64,000 nt of DNA, taken from positions 124,001-188,000 of the forward strand of contig JBFIKF010000005.1 of assembly GCA_041600415.1 (NCBI GenBank), read 5' to 3'. The stretch comes from JBFJKD01 sp041600415 (GTDB lineage: Bacteria > Pseudomonadota > Gammaproteobacteria > Pseudomonadales > Porticoccaceae). The notes below the pieces were generated by a model that was not told the origin of the DNA, searched no databases, and saw nothing but the letters and a program-made list of their open reading frames with translations. Every line of letters begins with the position of its first letter. Position 1 is the first letter of the stretch. Position numbers and translations under genes: made by a program. Positions 25,636 to 33,832 of the stretch are shown one piece after another.

Positions 25636-26862
25636 TTACACCGGCGTTGTTGGTTCCGCTACCCCAGTGGATTTTGTGCTCTGAGTTTCCAGAATAACGT
25701 CGTCCATTTCCGGTAAATGCAGTCCCCGGCACCGTTTTAGCAGATAACGTCGCCAGGCGAGTTGAAATTGATCCGGTCGATATAGCGGGGTGGGGTCGTT
25801 AAACTGGTGCCGCTTCGCGTAATCGTGGGAATCCTCGATCATCGCCAGATCCTGCTTGTTAAAGCGAATCATGCCGATAAAGCGTCCCCAGAACCAGAAT
25901 CGCACATTGTGGGAAATTTTTTGCCACAATGTTTTTGCGTATCCGCAGCACACCTGGAAATAAATATAGTGGTCCGCATCAGTCTGGACAAACCACTCGT
26001 AGTACATGGCAGCGCGAATCGGGAAATTGGTGACGCGAATAATGGCCGGCAGGCGCACAGATACAATTGTGGTGACACCCTGCACCGGTGGCATTTCCGC
26101 CAGGGGAATTACTTCGCCAAAGCGCCGCACTGGCCACTGGCCCAATCCGGGGAACTCCCCGGTGGGGCCGTAGCTGTTGATGCGTTCCTGGAGCCATTCG
26201 CCGTCCGTGCCTTCTTCCATCAGGGGCGCGCTGAACTCTTTGCCGAACCCGAACATATCCACAAAGCGCATATACATCGAATCCCGGTGCAGCATGGTGG
26301 CGTGACCCAATCCGGGGTTTTCCACATGCCAGCGCCAGTTTCCATAGGCCGTGCGTCGCACCACGTTGATCTGGGTGGCATTGTGCATGCCCCGAGGAAT
26401 ATCTTCCTCCACCGGCACTGGTGTTTCATCGGCCAGCCAGATCCAGGCAATACCGTGGCGCTCTTCGAGGGGGAAGGTTTTGACGCGAATATTTTTTTCG
26501 AGAATGGGGCTGTCGGGACCGTCAGTTATCGCGGCTTTGAGCGCCCCGTCGGTCACGTCAAAAGTCCAGCCGTGGTAACGGCAGGTAATGGTGTTGGTAC
26601 CCGGAAATTCGCAGGATCCTTTCGATAGCCGTGTGCCCCGGTGGGGACATTCGTCAATCAGTGCGTAGATTTTGTTGTTGCGGCGCAGCAACATGACCGG
26701 TGTGCCCATCAGGGTCATGGCTTTAGGCCGATCCGTGATTTCTTTGGCCAGGCAGGCCGGATGCCAGTAGTTGCGCAAACCCATTTCCGGAATGTGTTGG
26801 TAGTAAAGCTGGTTTACCTTGCCAGCTTGCTGTCGTACCGAACTGCCTGGTATCTCGTTCAT
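25636..26862 (-). CDS. Rieske-type aromatic ring-hydroxylating oxygenase, alpha subunit
   Basis: A 408-residue Rieske non-haem iron oxygenase, first gene of the minus-strand catabolic operon. The Rieske cluster ligands are CPHRGTRLSKGSCEFPG followed by CRYHGW. The mononuclear iron region is ENPGLGHATMLHRDS. No beta subunit follows it, so it is probably of the homo-trimeric alpha-only type (VanA/CARDO-like) and needs external ferredoxin and reductase, which are not encoded nearby. The start ATG at 26862 has AAGGAT upstream. The frame stays open 59 codons further, but those residues are not family-like. Confidence 0.88.
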   Translation of the reverse strand: MNEIPGSSVRQQAGKVNQLYYQHIPEMGLRNYWHPACLAKEITDRPKAMTLMGTPVMLLRRNNKIYALIDECPHRGTRLSKGSCEFPGTNTITCRYHGWTFDVTDGALKAAITDGPDSPILEKNIRVKTFPLEERHGIAWIWLADETPVPVEEDIPRGMHNATQINVVRRTAYGNWRWHVENPGLGHATMLHRDSMYMRFVDMFGFGKEFSAPLMEEGTDGEWLQERINSYGPTGEFPGLGQWPVRRFGEVIPLAEMPPVQGVTTIVSVRLPAIIRVTNFPIRAAMYYEWFVQTDADHYIYFQVCCGYAKTLWQKISHNVRFWFWGRFIGMIRFNKQDLAMIEDSHDYAKRHQFNDPTPLYRPDQFQLAWRRYLLKRCRGLHLPEMDDVILETQSTKSTGVAEPTTPV

Positions 26863-27161
26863 AAACGCCAGATCCTTGTTATCGCCAAAACTTATTATTG
26901 ATCGCACACGCCGCCGCGGGGGCGTGTGAGGCTGCACAGGGTGTGGCAAAGACTTTATCACGGTATTGATTATTTTGTCATGTGCGCCAGCCGCAACTGA
27001 GCCGAGCATAAGATCTGCGCAAAAATGAATGAGATGCAAGCGGCTGGACGGTGCTTGCCATGCACCCTGTGTCGGCGGGGATTACTTGTTCAATGCCCAC
27101 CCCTTGGCTACTATAGCCGCCCCATTTGTATCACCGTGACTGGCGCGGACACTGACCGAGT
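26863..27161. other. Divergent promoter region between Rieske operon and trpBA
   Basis: These 299 bases separate two divergent units and should hold both promoters. I see no trp operator palindrome, no attenuator-like leader with tandem Trp codons and no obvious regulator site. No regulator gene accompanies the catabolic operon. Confidence 0.35.
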
Positions 27162-28409
27162 ATGGATATTTTTGATTTTGCCGAGGGCCGCGAGGGCTAC
27201 TACGGCGATTACGGCGGCGCGTTTTTGCCGGAAATACTGCGTACCACCATTGATGAGCTCGCGGTGTGCTTTCGCGCTTGCAAAAACGATCCGTCGTTCT
27301 GGCAGGAATATGTCGAACTGATGCACGCGTATTCGGGACGTCCGACGCCGGTGACGCACCTTGCGAACCTGTCGCAGTCATTGGGTGGCGCGCAGATTTA
27401 CGTAAAACGGGAAGACCTGAACCACACCGGGTCGCATAAGATTAACAATGTGATGGGTCAGGGCCTGATCTGTAAACGGCTGGGTAAAACCCGGGTGATC
27501 GCCGAAACCGGTGCCGGGCAGCACGGCTTTGCCACGGCCACCATGGCCGCCCGCTTTGGCTTGAAATGTAAAATTTATATGGGCGCAGCGGATGTGGCGC
27601 GCCAGCGCCCCAACGTGTTCTGGATGGAGAATCTGGGCGCTGAAGTACTTGCCGTACAGGATGGGCAGCGCACCCTCAAGGACGCGATCAATGAATGCCT
27701 GCGCGACTGGGTGGCCAATATGGCCGATACCCATTACGTGTTGGGCACCGCCTGTGGTCCCCATCCATTTCCGGAGATGGTGAGTTATTTTCAGTCAATT
27801 ATTGGTATCGAAGCCCGGGAGCAAATTTTATCGGTCGCTGGCAAATTGCCAGATCGGGTGTTCGCCTGTGTAGGTGGCGGCTCCAATGCTATGGGTATTT
27901 TTCAGGGTTTTCTCGACGACGACGTGGAACTGGTGGGCTGTGAAGCGGGCGGCTACGGTAAGGGCCCGGGGCGCCACGCGTCGCGCCTGGCTTACGACGA
28001 TGCCTCTGTGGGCGTAGCCCAGGGATACAAAACCTATTTTTTGCAAAACGATGACGGCAATATGCTGGAGACTCATTCCATAGCAGCTGGACTGGACTAC
28101 ATTGGCATTAATCCAGTTCTTGCTTATTTATGGGAACAGGAAAAAGTGCGCTTTGAGGCGGCCACAGACGATGAGGTGCGGGACACGCTGAAACTGGTAA
28201 TGCGTAGCGAGGGTCTGATTCCCGCTCTGGAAAGCGCCCATGCGTTTGCCAAGGCTATCGAAGAGGCGCCCCGCATGGCCCGGAGCGACGTGATTTTGAT
28301 CAACCAGTCCGGACGCGGTGACAAGGATATTTTCACGGTGGCCGATGCCATTGATGACCGCCACTGGCAGCAGTTCATTAAAGACCGGGCGGTCGCTTAT
28401 GGTGCTTGA
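27162..28409 (+). CDS. trpB: Tryptophan synthase beta chain, divergent
   Basis: A 415-residue PLP enzyme that condenses indole with serine. The PLP lysine is in HTGSHKINN, the catalytic Glu in ETGAGQHGFATA and the phosphate loop in GGGSNAMG, so it should be active. Departures from typical proteobacterial TrpB (GAADVARQRPNVFWMENLGAEV, YYGDYGGAFLPEIL) suggest a divergent lineage. It is paired only with trpA, with no trpF, trpC or trpG nearby. It could be the main tryptophan synthase or a second copy; other trp genes are outside the window. Confidence 0.9.
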   Translation: MDIFDFAEGREGYYGDYGGAFLPEILRTTIDELAVCFRACKNDPSFWQEYVELMHAYSGRPTPVTHLANLSQSLGGAQIYVKREDLNHTGSHKINNVMGQGLICKRLGKTRVIAETGAGQHGFATATMAARFGLKCKIYMGAADVARQRPNVFWMENLGAEVLAVQDGQRTLKDAINECLRDWVANMADTHYVLGTACGPHPFPEMVSYFQSIIGIEAREQILSVAGKLPDRVFACVGGGSNAMGIFQGFLDDDVELVGCEAGGYGKGPGRHASRLAYDDASVGVAQGYKTYFLQNDDGNMLETHSIAAGLDYIGINPVLAYLWEQEKVRFEAATDDEVRDTLKLVMRSEGLIPALESAHAFAKAIEEAPRMARSDVILINQSGRGDKDIFTVADAIDDRHWQQFIKDRAVAYGA

Positions 28410-29169
28410 GAATTATCTGCGCCAACGGCTCGAAACCAAACAGCTACTGGTGATGGCCCATGTGGTGTGTGGCTACCCGTCCTTCGACGACAACTGGAGG
28501 GCGCTGGAAATTATGGCGGAGTTCGGCGTAGATCTGGTGGAACTGCAATTTCCCTTTTCTGAACCCTCCGCCGACGGCCCCTTGTTTGTGAAGGCCAATC
28601 AGGCTGCCATTGCCGATGGCGTTCATACCCGCGATTGCTTCGCGTTTATGAAAAAAGTCAGCGCCCACTTCCCGTTTAAAGTATTGATGATGGGTTATTA
28701 CAACACCGCATTTAAATTGGGTAGCGCGGCTTTTATCGAGAACCTGGTCGCGGCGGGGGGGTGTGGCTACATTCTGCCGGACCTGCCCATTGAAGAGGCG
28801 CAAGAATTGAATGACCTGGCGAGCAAGGCCGGTCTGGCGCCAATCGTACTGATGACGCCCACCAGTACGCCGCAACGCCTGGGGCAGCTGGGGGAGGCGG
28901 GGCAGGGATTTATTTACGCGGTGGCGCGCAAAGGTGTCACCGGCGGTGAGACGGCCATGGACGCGGATCTGGCGGACTATATCCAGCATTGCCGCGGTTT
29001 CACCGCCTTGCCTATAGGCGTCGGCTTCGGCATCAGCCAGCGCGCAGATGTGGATTTTCTACGCGGTAAAGCGGACATCGCAATTATTGGCACAGCGGCC
29101 CTCAAGGCGTGGGAAGAAGCTGGCGAGAAAGGATTACGCGGATTTTTCGCAAAACTACTGGGTCACTAA
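28399..29169 (+). CDS. trpA: Tryptophan synthase alpha chain, divergent
   Basis: A 256-residue TIM-barrel that releases indole from indole-3-glycerol phosphate. The catalytic Glu and Asp are in VELQFPFSEPSADGP, where typical proteins have LELGIPFSDPxADGP. The phosphate site is GVGFGIS. The Q-F for G-I change next to the catalytic Glu is unusual. It overlaps trpB by 11 bases, so the two are coupled. The start MVLENYLRQRLE at 28399 is preferred over upstream in-frame codons inside trpB. Confidence 0.9.
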   Translation: MVLENYLRQRLETKQLLVMAHVVCGYPSFDDNWRALEIMAEFGVDLVELQFPFSEPSADGPLFVKANQAAIADGVHTRDCFAFMKKVSAHFPFKVLMMGYYNTAFKLGSAAFIENLVAAGGCGYILPDLPIEEAQELNDLASKAGLAPIVLMTPTSTPQRLGQLGEAGQGFIYAVARKGVTGGETAMDADLADYIQHCRGFTALPIGVGFGISQRADVDFLRGKADIAIIGTAALKAWEEAGEKGLRGFFAKLLGH

Positions 29170-29352
29170 TAATCCCGATGAGATGGTCAAGTTGGCGATT
29201 ATTACTTATTGGCGAGTTGGCAAAGGAGTAATATTTGGTGCCGTGGACGCGGTGCATAGATGGGTACAGGGAACCGTTTCACATATTGACCTTTTTACCA
29301 CGGCACATAATTTACACGGCTCATTGGGACCCCTGCGGGGTCGGGAGTTTAT

Positions 29353-29793
29353 ATGAAGCGCACCCTGTTAATACTCGCTGTACCGCTATCAGGTTTGTTT
29401 GTTCACGCCACGCTTGCGGACAGTATTGCCATCAAGTCCGGAAAGTGGGACATCAAATCTACCACCACAGTGCCGTTTCTTGCGCAGCCGCAGACCCATA
29501 CCCGATCCCTGTGTATGCAGGACTCGACGTTTGATCCAATCGTTATGCTGGAAAACAACTCTGAGCTAAACTGTGCTGTGACTTCATCCGAGGCGTCCGG
29601 CAATACACTTACCTGGGAAATGACCTGCAGCGATCCAGCGACCCCCGGCATGGCCTATAAATCCACCGGCAATATGACCATCGACGGAGATCGAGGCACC
29701 GGGGAAATGCGTATCATGATGAATATTCCCGGCGTGGGCGAAAACACCATGCTGAATAAGTGGGAGTCTTATTTTCAGGGACCCTGCGGCTAA
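29353..29793 (+). CDS. DUF3617-like periplasmic protein
   Basis: A 146-residue protein with a signal peptide (MKRTLLILAVPLSGLFVHATLA). The mature part begins SGKWDIKSTTTVPF and has four cysteines after the signal (SLCMQD, LNCAVT, MTCSD, GPCG), the arrangement of DUF3617 proteins. These small periplasmic proteins have no assigned function. It stands alone, 183 bases after trpA, and no operon partner is obvious. Confidence 0.7.
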   Translation: MKRTLLILAVPLSGLFVHATLADSIAIKSGKWDIKSTTTVPFLAQPQTHTRSLCMQDSTFDPIVMLENNSELNCAVTSSEASGNTLTWEMTCSDPATPGMAYKSTGNMTIDGDRGTGEMRIMMNIPGVGENTMLNKWESYFQGPCG

Positions 29794-29949
29794 TCGATCT
29801 GGATGAACGGAATTGCCGAGTGGACGCCCGGACGTTTGCTTTGGCGTCACGATGGCGCTCGGAGCGCCGGGTCGGTCAACCCATGCTGCGCTCCAACCGT
29901 TGAGGGTATTAACCAGATGTTAGCGCAACGGGCCCTCAGTGGGAGAGAC

Positions 29950-30393
29950 ATGATGCCGATCGGCACACGCTTTACAGGAATATCAGCCAATGCACTCATC
30001 AATTCACGCCTGAGCGTAAAAGTTCTTGGCGCCATCACGCTGGTGCTGGCGATAGCGCTGGGTAGCGGTTGTGCAAATCGCCAGGGATCCTCGGGGGCTG
30101 TGATTATCGATACCCAGGGGGTGGATATGGTCGCATACCAGCGGGATTATGCAGACTGTCAGGGCTACGCTGGCCAGGTGAGCACCGGGCAGCGGGCGGC
30201 CGGTCAGTCGGTGGGTGGGGCAGTTGTGGGTGGCGCAGTGGGCGCGATCGCGGGTAACAGCAGTACGGCCCAGCGCGGAGCCGGTATTGGTGGACTGTTG
30301 GGTCTGTTCCGGGGCGCGAGCAACGGTCAACAGGAAAAGCGCCGCGTACTGAGAAATTGTCTGATTGGACGGGGTTACCGAGTTCTAAACTAA
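29950..30393 (+). CDS. Glycine-zipper lipoprotein
   Basis: About 147 residues, with a lipobox (LALGSGC-type, actual ALGSGC) after a hydrophobic stretch, then a glycine-zipper segment (GGAVVGGAVGAIAGNSS...GAGIGGLLGLFRG). Such proteins are outer-membrane lipoproteins of the SlyB/YMGG-like group, thought to affect envelope integrity. The ATG at 29950 follows GGGAGAGAC; an ATG at 29953 is equivalent. The frame is open to 29803, but the extra residues would put 50 unrelated residues before the signal peptide. Confidence 0.72.
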   Translation: MMPIGTRFTGISANALINSRLSVKVLGAITLVLAIALGSGCANRQGSSGAVIIDTQGVDMVAYQRDYADCQGYAGQVSTGQRAAGQSVGGAVVGGAVGAIAGNSSTAQRGAGIGGLLGLFRGASNGQQEKRRVLRNCLIGRGYRVLN

Positions 30394-30543
30394 ACACAAT
30401 GCCAGGTTGACTACTGCCCGCTGCGGAACGCTTTAAACCTTTTGAGTGAAGCGCTGGCTAAACAAACCGGCAATGCGCGTGATCCCCAGATAGCGCGGCA
30501 GCACATTTTTTTAGTTAAATGCGGATCGGACACCACACTTCTT

Positions 30544-31044
30544 TCACACCCTGTTGCCCTTCGCCAAACATTCCGCCAGCAGTTGCAGGGCCGCATCCGC
30601 GAACTCCCACATATTATCCTCACGGCGATTATGTCCAGTGGCGATGGTCAGTGAGCATTCCACCGGCCCGCTCACCGCGAAACAGGCATGGCCGGGAGGA
30701 TCCCCATAGGGGTTGCCCGCCGGACCGCTCGCACCGGTTTCCGCCAATGCCCAGTCGCTATTTAGCAATTTGCGCTGGGTGCGTGCGCACAGCAGGGCGT
30801 AGTCTTCTGTGGACGCCCGTATGCCCTGCATACTCTGGTCGGAAATACCCAGTAAAGCGCGCCGCGCCGCGAGGGTGTAGATAACGCTGCCGCCCAGAAA
30901 ATAGGCGGAACAGCCCGGCACCGCCACCAGTGCCGCGGCAATAAGCCCGCCCGCCGAAGATTCGCAAACGGCAATACTTTTGCCCGTGTTTTTCAGGGTT
31001 TCGCCCACAGCTCCGGCCATATTCACTAATCGATTCATGCGCAC
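30544..31044 (-). CDS. pncC: CinA-family nicotinamide-nucleotide amidohydrolase
   Basis: A 166-residue protein equal to the CinA C-terminal domain, which deamidates NMN to NaMN in pyridine-nucleotide salvage. The motif CESSAGGLIAAALVAVPG carries the nucleophile Ser, and ETGASGPAGNPYGDPPG the second conserved block. Family proteins usually read GIAGPGG in this second block; GASGPAG is the common stand-alone variant. It is the second gene of a minus-strand pair with the ArsR-rhodanese regulator, 41 bases apart. Confidence 0.85.
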   Translation of the reverse strand: MRMNRLVNMAGAVGETLKNTGKSIAVCESSAGGLIAAALVAVPGCSAYFLGGSVIYTLAARRALLGISDQSMQGIRASTEDYALLCARTQRKLLNSDWALAETGASGPAGNPYGDPPGHACFAVSGPVECSLTIATGHNRREDNMWEFADAALQLLAECLAKGNRV

Positions 31045-31085
31045 TCCTAATCTGCGGGGTTAACTATCTGGTTGTCTGGCGCGGA

Positions 31086-31754
31086 TCAGGTGACGCGCAC
31101 TTCGACCGGCAACCCGGCTGCTCTCCATTCGGGGAAACCACCCGCGAGTCGCATGGCGTTAAATCCTTTGTGACGTAACTGGGCGACGGCCTCGTAGGCG
31201 AGAACGCAGAACGGCCCGCGGCAGTAAGCCACAATATCTTTATCTTTGTCGAATGTACCGCTGAAGCGTTTGATATCCGCGAGGGGCACATTTATCGCGC
31301 CCGCAAGATGGCCAGCAAGATACTCCGCCGCCGGGCGTACATCGAGGAGTGTTACTTCGCCGCAACGCAGGCGTTGCAGCAATTCCCGTTGGGGTACAGG
31401 TTCCAGCTCATCGCGCGCGACCAGATAGGTGTTAACCAATTTTTCCACGTCGCCGATATGGCGTTCGGCTACGTGTTGTAGTGCGCTAAATAACAGAATA
31501 ACTTCGTCTCCGCTCAGGGAGTAGAACACGTTCAGGCCGTCGCGCCGATTGACAACCAGACCCGCTTGGCGCAGTTGTTGTAGATGCTGGGACGTATTGG
31601 CGACGGATAGGCCGGTCATCGCGGCCAACTGGTCCACCCTACGCTCTCCCTGCGCCAGGTGTTCGAGCAGCTCCAGGCGGTTGCCGTTGCCAAGCGCTTT
31701 GCCAACGCGGGCGAAATGGGAAAAAAAGTCCTGTTTTAACTGGGCGGTGGACAT
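31086..31754 (-). CDS. ArsR-family regulator fused to a rhodanese domain
   Basis: A 222-residue fusion. Residues about 10-95 form an ArsR winged helix (DQLAAMTGLSVANTSQHLQQLRQAGLVV is the recognition region). Residues about 120-220 form a rhodanese domain with active-site loop VAYCRGPFC. The rhodanese Cys suggests that a persulfide or other sulfane-sulfur signal, or a thiol ligand, may be sensed; this is inference from domain content. It is divergent from the hydroxylase/TVP38 pair and a palindromic operator lies between them. Confidence 0.87.
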   Translation of the reverse strand: MSTAQLKQDFFSHFARVGKALGNGNRLELLEHLAQGERRVDQLAAMTGLSVANTSQHLQQLRQAGLVVNRRDGLNVFYSLSGDEVILLFSALQHVAERHIGDVEKLVNTYLVARDELEPVPQRELLQRLRCGEVTLLDVRPAAEYLAGHLAGAINVPLADIKRFSGTFDKDKDIVAYCRGPFCVLAYEAVAQLRHKGFNAMRLAGGFPEWRAAGLPVEVRVT

Positions 31755-31790
31755 GCTGTTAGCGGTGCTCCAGATGGATACGCGGGGCTT

Positions 31791-31812
31791 TATTCAATTA
31801 ATCAATTGAATA
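31791..31812. promoter_or_regulatory. Probable ArsR-type operator
   Basis: A perfect 9-bp inverted repeat, TATTCAATT - AATC - AATTGAATA (arms 31791-31799 and 31804-31812), sits in the 90-base gap between the ArsR-rhodanese gene and the divergent hydroxylase gene. AT-rich ATTC...GAAT palindromes are typical of ArsR/SmtB-family sites. The likely model is repression of both directions by the divergent regulator. The site also argues against translation starting at TTG 31806, which lies within it. Confidence 0.72.
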
Positions 31813-31844
31813 GTTATTTTGGGGATGTTATAACACGACTGGTG

Positions 31845-32744
31845 ATGGGTCAATTTTTTCATACTTTTCTGGGAGCAGCGCCAGTGACTCTGAACGAATT
31901 TGTTCTCGCTAACGAGGTAGTTATCCGTCTCGGCTTTTTTGTCAGTATCTTTGTGCTGGTGGCCCTCTGGGAAGTGGCGGCACCGAAACGCATGCAGACG
32001 GTTTCGCGGCTGGTGCGCTGGTCCAATAATCTGGGGCTGGTGTTTCTGAATAGCGCGATCCTGCGCCTGGTGTTTCCCGCCGCCGCGGTGGGAGTGGCGG
32101 CTTTCACAGCGGAGCAGGGGTGGGGCCTGATGAACTATTATTCCCTGCCATCGCTGGTGGCGGTGGTGCTGGCGGTGATTGCGCTGGATATGGTGATTTA
32201 TCTACAACACGTGTTAGTCCACGCGGTACCAGTATTGTGGCGTTTACACCGGGTACACCACGCCGATCTGGATTTCGATGTAACCACTGGCGCGCGCTTT
32301 CACCCGATTGAAATTATTTTCTCGATGCTGGTCAAATTTGCCGCCATCGTGGTGCTCGGACCGCCACTGGTGGCGGTGGTTATTTTCGAGGTGTTGCTCA
32401 ACGCCACGGCGATGTTTAACCACGGCAACCTGCATTTGCCAGCCCATATAGATCGAGTGTTGCGCTGGTTTGTGGTGACGCCGGATATGCACCGGGTGCA
32501 TCACTCGGTAGAAGACGATGAAGCGAACAGCAATTTTGGTTTTAATTTGCCCTGGTGGGATCGCCTGTTTGGGACCTATCGGGAGCAACCCCGCGCGGGT
32601 CATCTGGGTATGAACATCGGTATTCACCACTACCGAGATACTCACTCTGTTTCCTGGTTGCCGGGCATTCTGCTGTTGCCCTGGCGCGGCAAGGTTACCC
32701 GCTACGCGATTAATCGCAGAGAGTGGGAAGGCGATGATGAATAA
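31845..32744 (+). CDS. Fatty acid hydroxylase / sterol desaturase family membrane protein
   Basis: A 299-residue integral membrane diiron protein. The histidine clusters HVLVH, HRVHH (twice) and HGNLH are present among four or more hydrophobic segments. Family members hydroxylate or desaturate lipids and sterols; bacterial ones with this layout often have unknown substrates. The ATG at 31845 is preferred because the only earlier option (TTG 31806) lies in the operator palindrome. It overlaps the downstream TVP38-rhodanese gene by 11 bases, so the two are coupled. Confidence 0.85.
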   Translation: MGQFFHTFLGAAPVTLNEFVLANEVVIRLGFFVSIFVLVALWEVAAPKRMQTVSRLVRWSNNLGLVFLNSAILRLVFPAAAVGVAAFTAEQGWGLMNYYSLPSLVAVVLAVIALDMVIYLQHVLVHAVPVLWRLHRVHHADLDFDVTTGARFHPIEIIFSMLVKFAAIVVLGPPLVAVVIFEVLLNATAMFNHGNLHLPAHIDRVLRWFVVTPDMHRVHHSVEDDEANSNFGFNLPWWDRLFGTYREQPRAGHLGMNIGIHHYRDTHSVSWLPGILLLPWRGKVTRYAINRREWEGDDE

Positions 32745-33699
32745 CTTATGGGGGCGCGTGACGGTTGGTCTGCTTTTAGCAGCTGCCATCGCTGTCGCGT
32801 TTTTTTACCGCGACAACATTAACCTGGCCGCGCTGGATAATTGGGTGAGTGACGCTGGATCGTTGGCACCCCTGTATTTTGTAGTGGTCTACGCGGCGGC
32901 GACCGTTCTGTTTGTGCCCGGCTCTATTCTCACCCTCGCGGGCGGAGCTCTGTTCGGCCCGCTATTGGGAACGGTGTATAACCTGACGGGTGCGACCCTG
33001 GGTGCCGCGCTGGCATTTTTGATAGCGCGCTATCTGGCGGGCAACTGGGTGGCCAACCGCGCCGGGGGACGCTTGCAGCAGATGAGTGACGGCGTGGAGA
33101 AGGAAGGTTGGCGATTTGTTGCGTTTGTGCGATTGGTACCACTGTTCCCGTTCAATATTTTGAACTACGCCCTCGGTTTAACCCGTATCAAATTCGTACA
33201 TTACCTGTTGGCGACCTATGTCTGTATGTTGCCCGGCGCGTTGGCGTATACCTATCTCGGGTACGCCGGTCGCGAGGCGGTGGGTGGTGGGGGCGATCTG
33301 ATTCAAAAAAGTTTACTGGCGTTAGCGCTGTTGGCGGTAGTGATATTCTTGCCACGTTTTATTCGGCGCCTGCGCGGGCCGCCGATGCTCGAACTGGGTG
33401 AATTAAAAAAACATCTCGAAGCGGGCGCGGACTTACTGGTGCTGGATGTGCGCAGTACGGCGGAGTTTACCGGCGAGCTTGGGCATATTGCCGGCGCGCT
33501 CAATATTCCCATTGACGAACTGCCCGCCCGGGTTGGCGAGCTCAGCGCCTGGCGGCAACGGACCGTTGTGGCCATGTGCCGCACTGATCGTCGCTCAAGC
33601 AAGGCGATGGAGCTGTTAGCGGCAAACGGTTTTACTGACGTCCAGGTCGCCGCCGGGGGCATGACGCAATGGCGCGCAAAAGGTTATCCAGTGGCGTAA
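32734..33699 (+). CDS. TVP38/TMEM64 (VTT domain) membrane protein fused to rhodanese
   Basis: A 321-residue fusion. Residues about 5-215 form a VTT/DedA-like membrane domain, with the core FVPGSILTLAGGALFGP and the segment FVAFVRLVPLFPFNILNYALGLT. Residues about 225-321 form a rhodanese domain, with active-site loop AMCRTDRRSS. DedA/TVP38 proteins are linked to lipid scrambling and envelope homeostasis; the rhodanese part implies sulfur chemistry or sensing at the membrane. Coupled to the hydroxylase gene and presumably under the same ArsR-rhodanese regulator. Confidence 0.88.
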   Translation: MMNNLWGRVTVGLLLAAAIAVAFFYRDNINLAALDNWVSDAGSLAPLYFVVVYAAATVLFVPGSILTLAGGALFGPLLGTVYNLTGATLGAALAFLIARYLAGNWVANRAGGRLQQMSDGVEKEGWRFVAFVRLVPLFPFNILNYALGLTRIKFVHYLLATYVCMLPGALAYTYLGYAGREAVGGGGDLIQKSLLALALLAVVIFLPRFIRRLRGPPMLELGELKKHLEAGADLLVLDVRSTAEFTGELGHIAGALNIPIDELPARVGELSAWRQRTVVAMCRTDRRSSKAMELLAANGFTDVQVAAGGMTQWRAKGYPVA

Positions 33700-33832
33700 C
33701 TTTTGCGAGGAACAGGTCGCTCGCCCTGTAAATTCCCATGTCGGAACACACGCCGCGCAGGGTGTTTACGCCGCACCCCCAGCGGGCTAGACTTTCATTC
33801 GAGCACATATTTCGATAAACCACGGTGGACAA

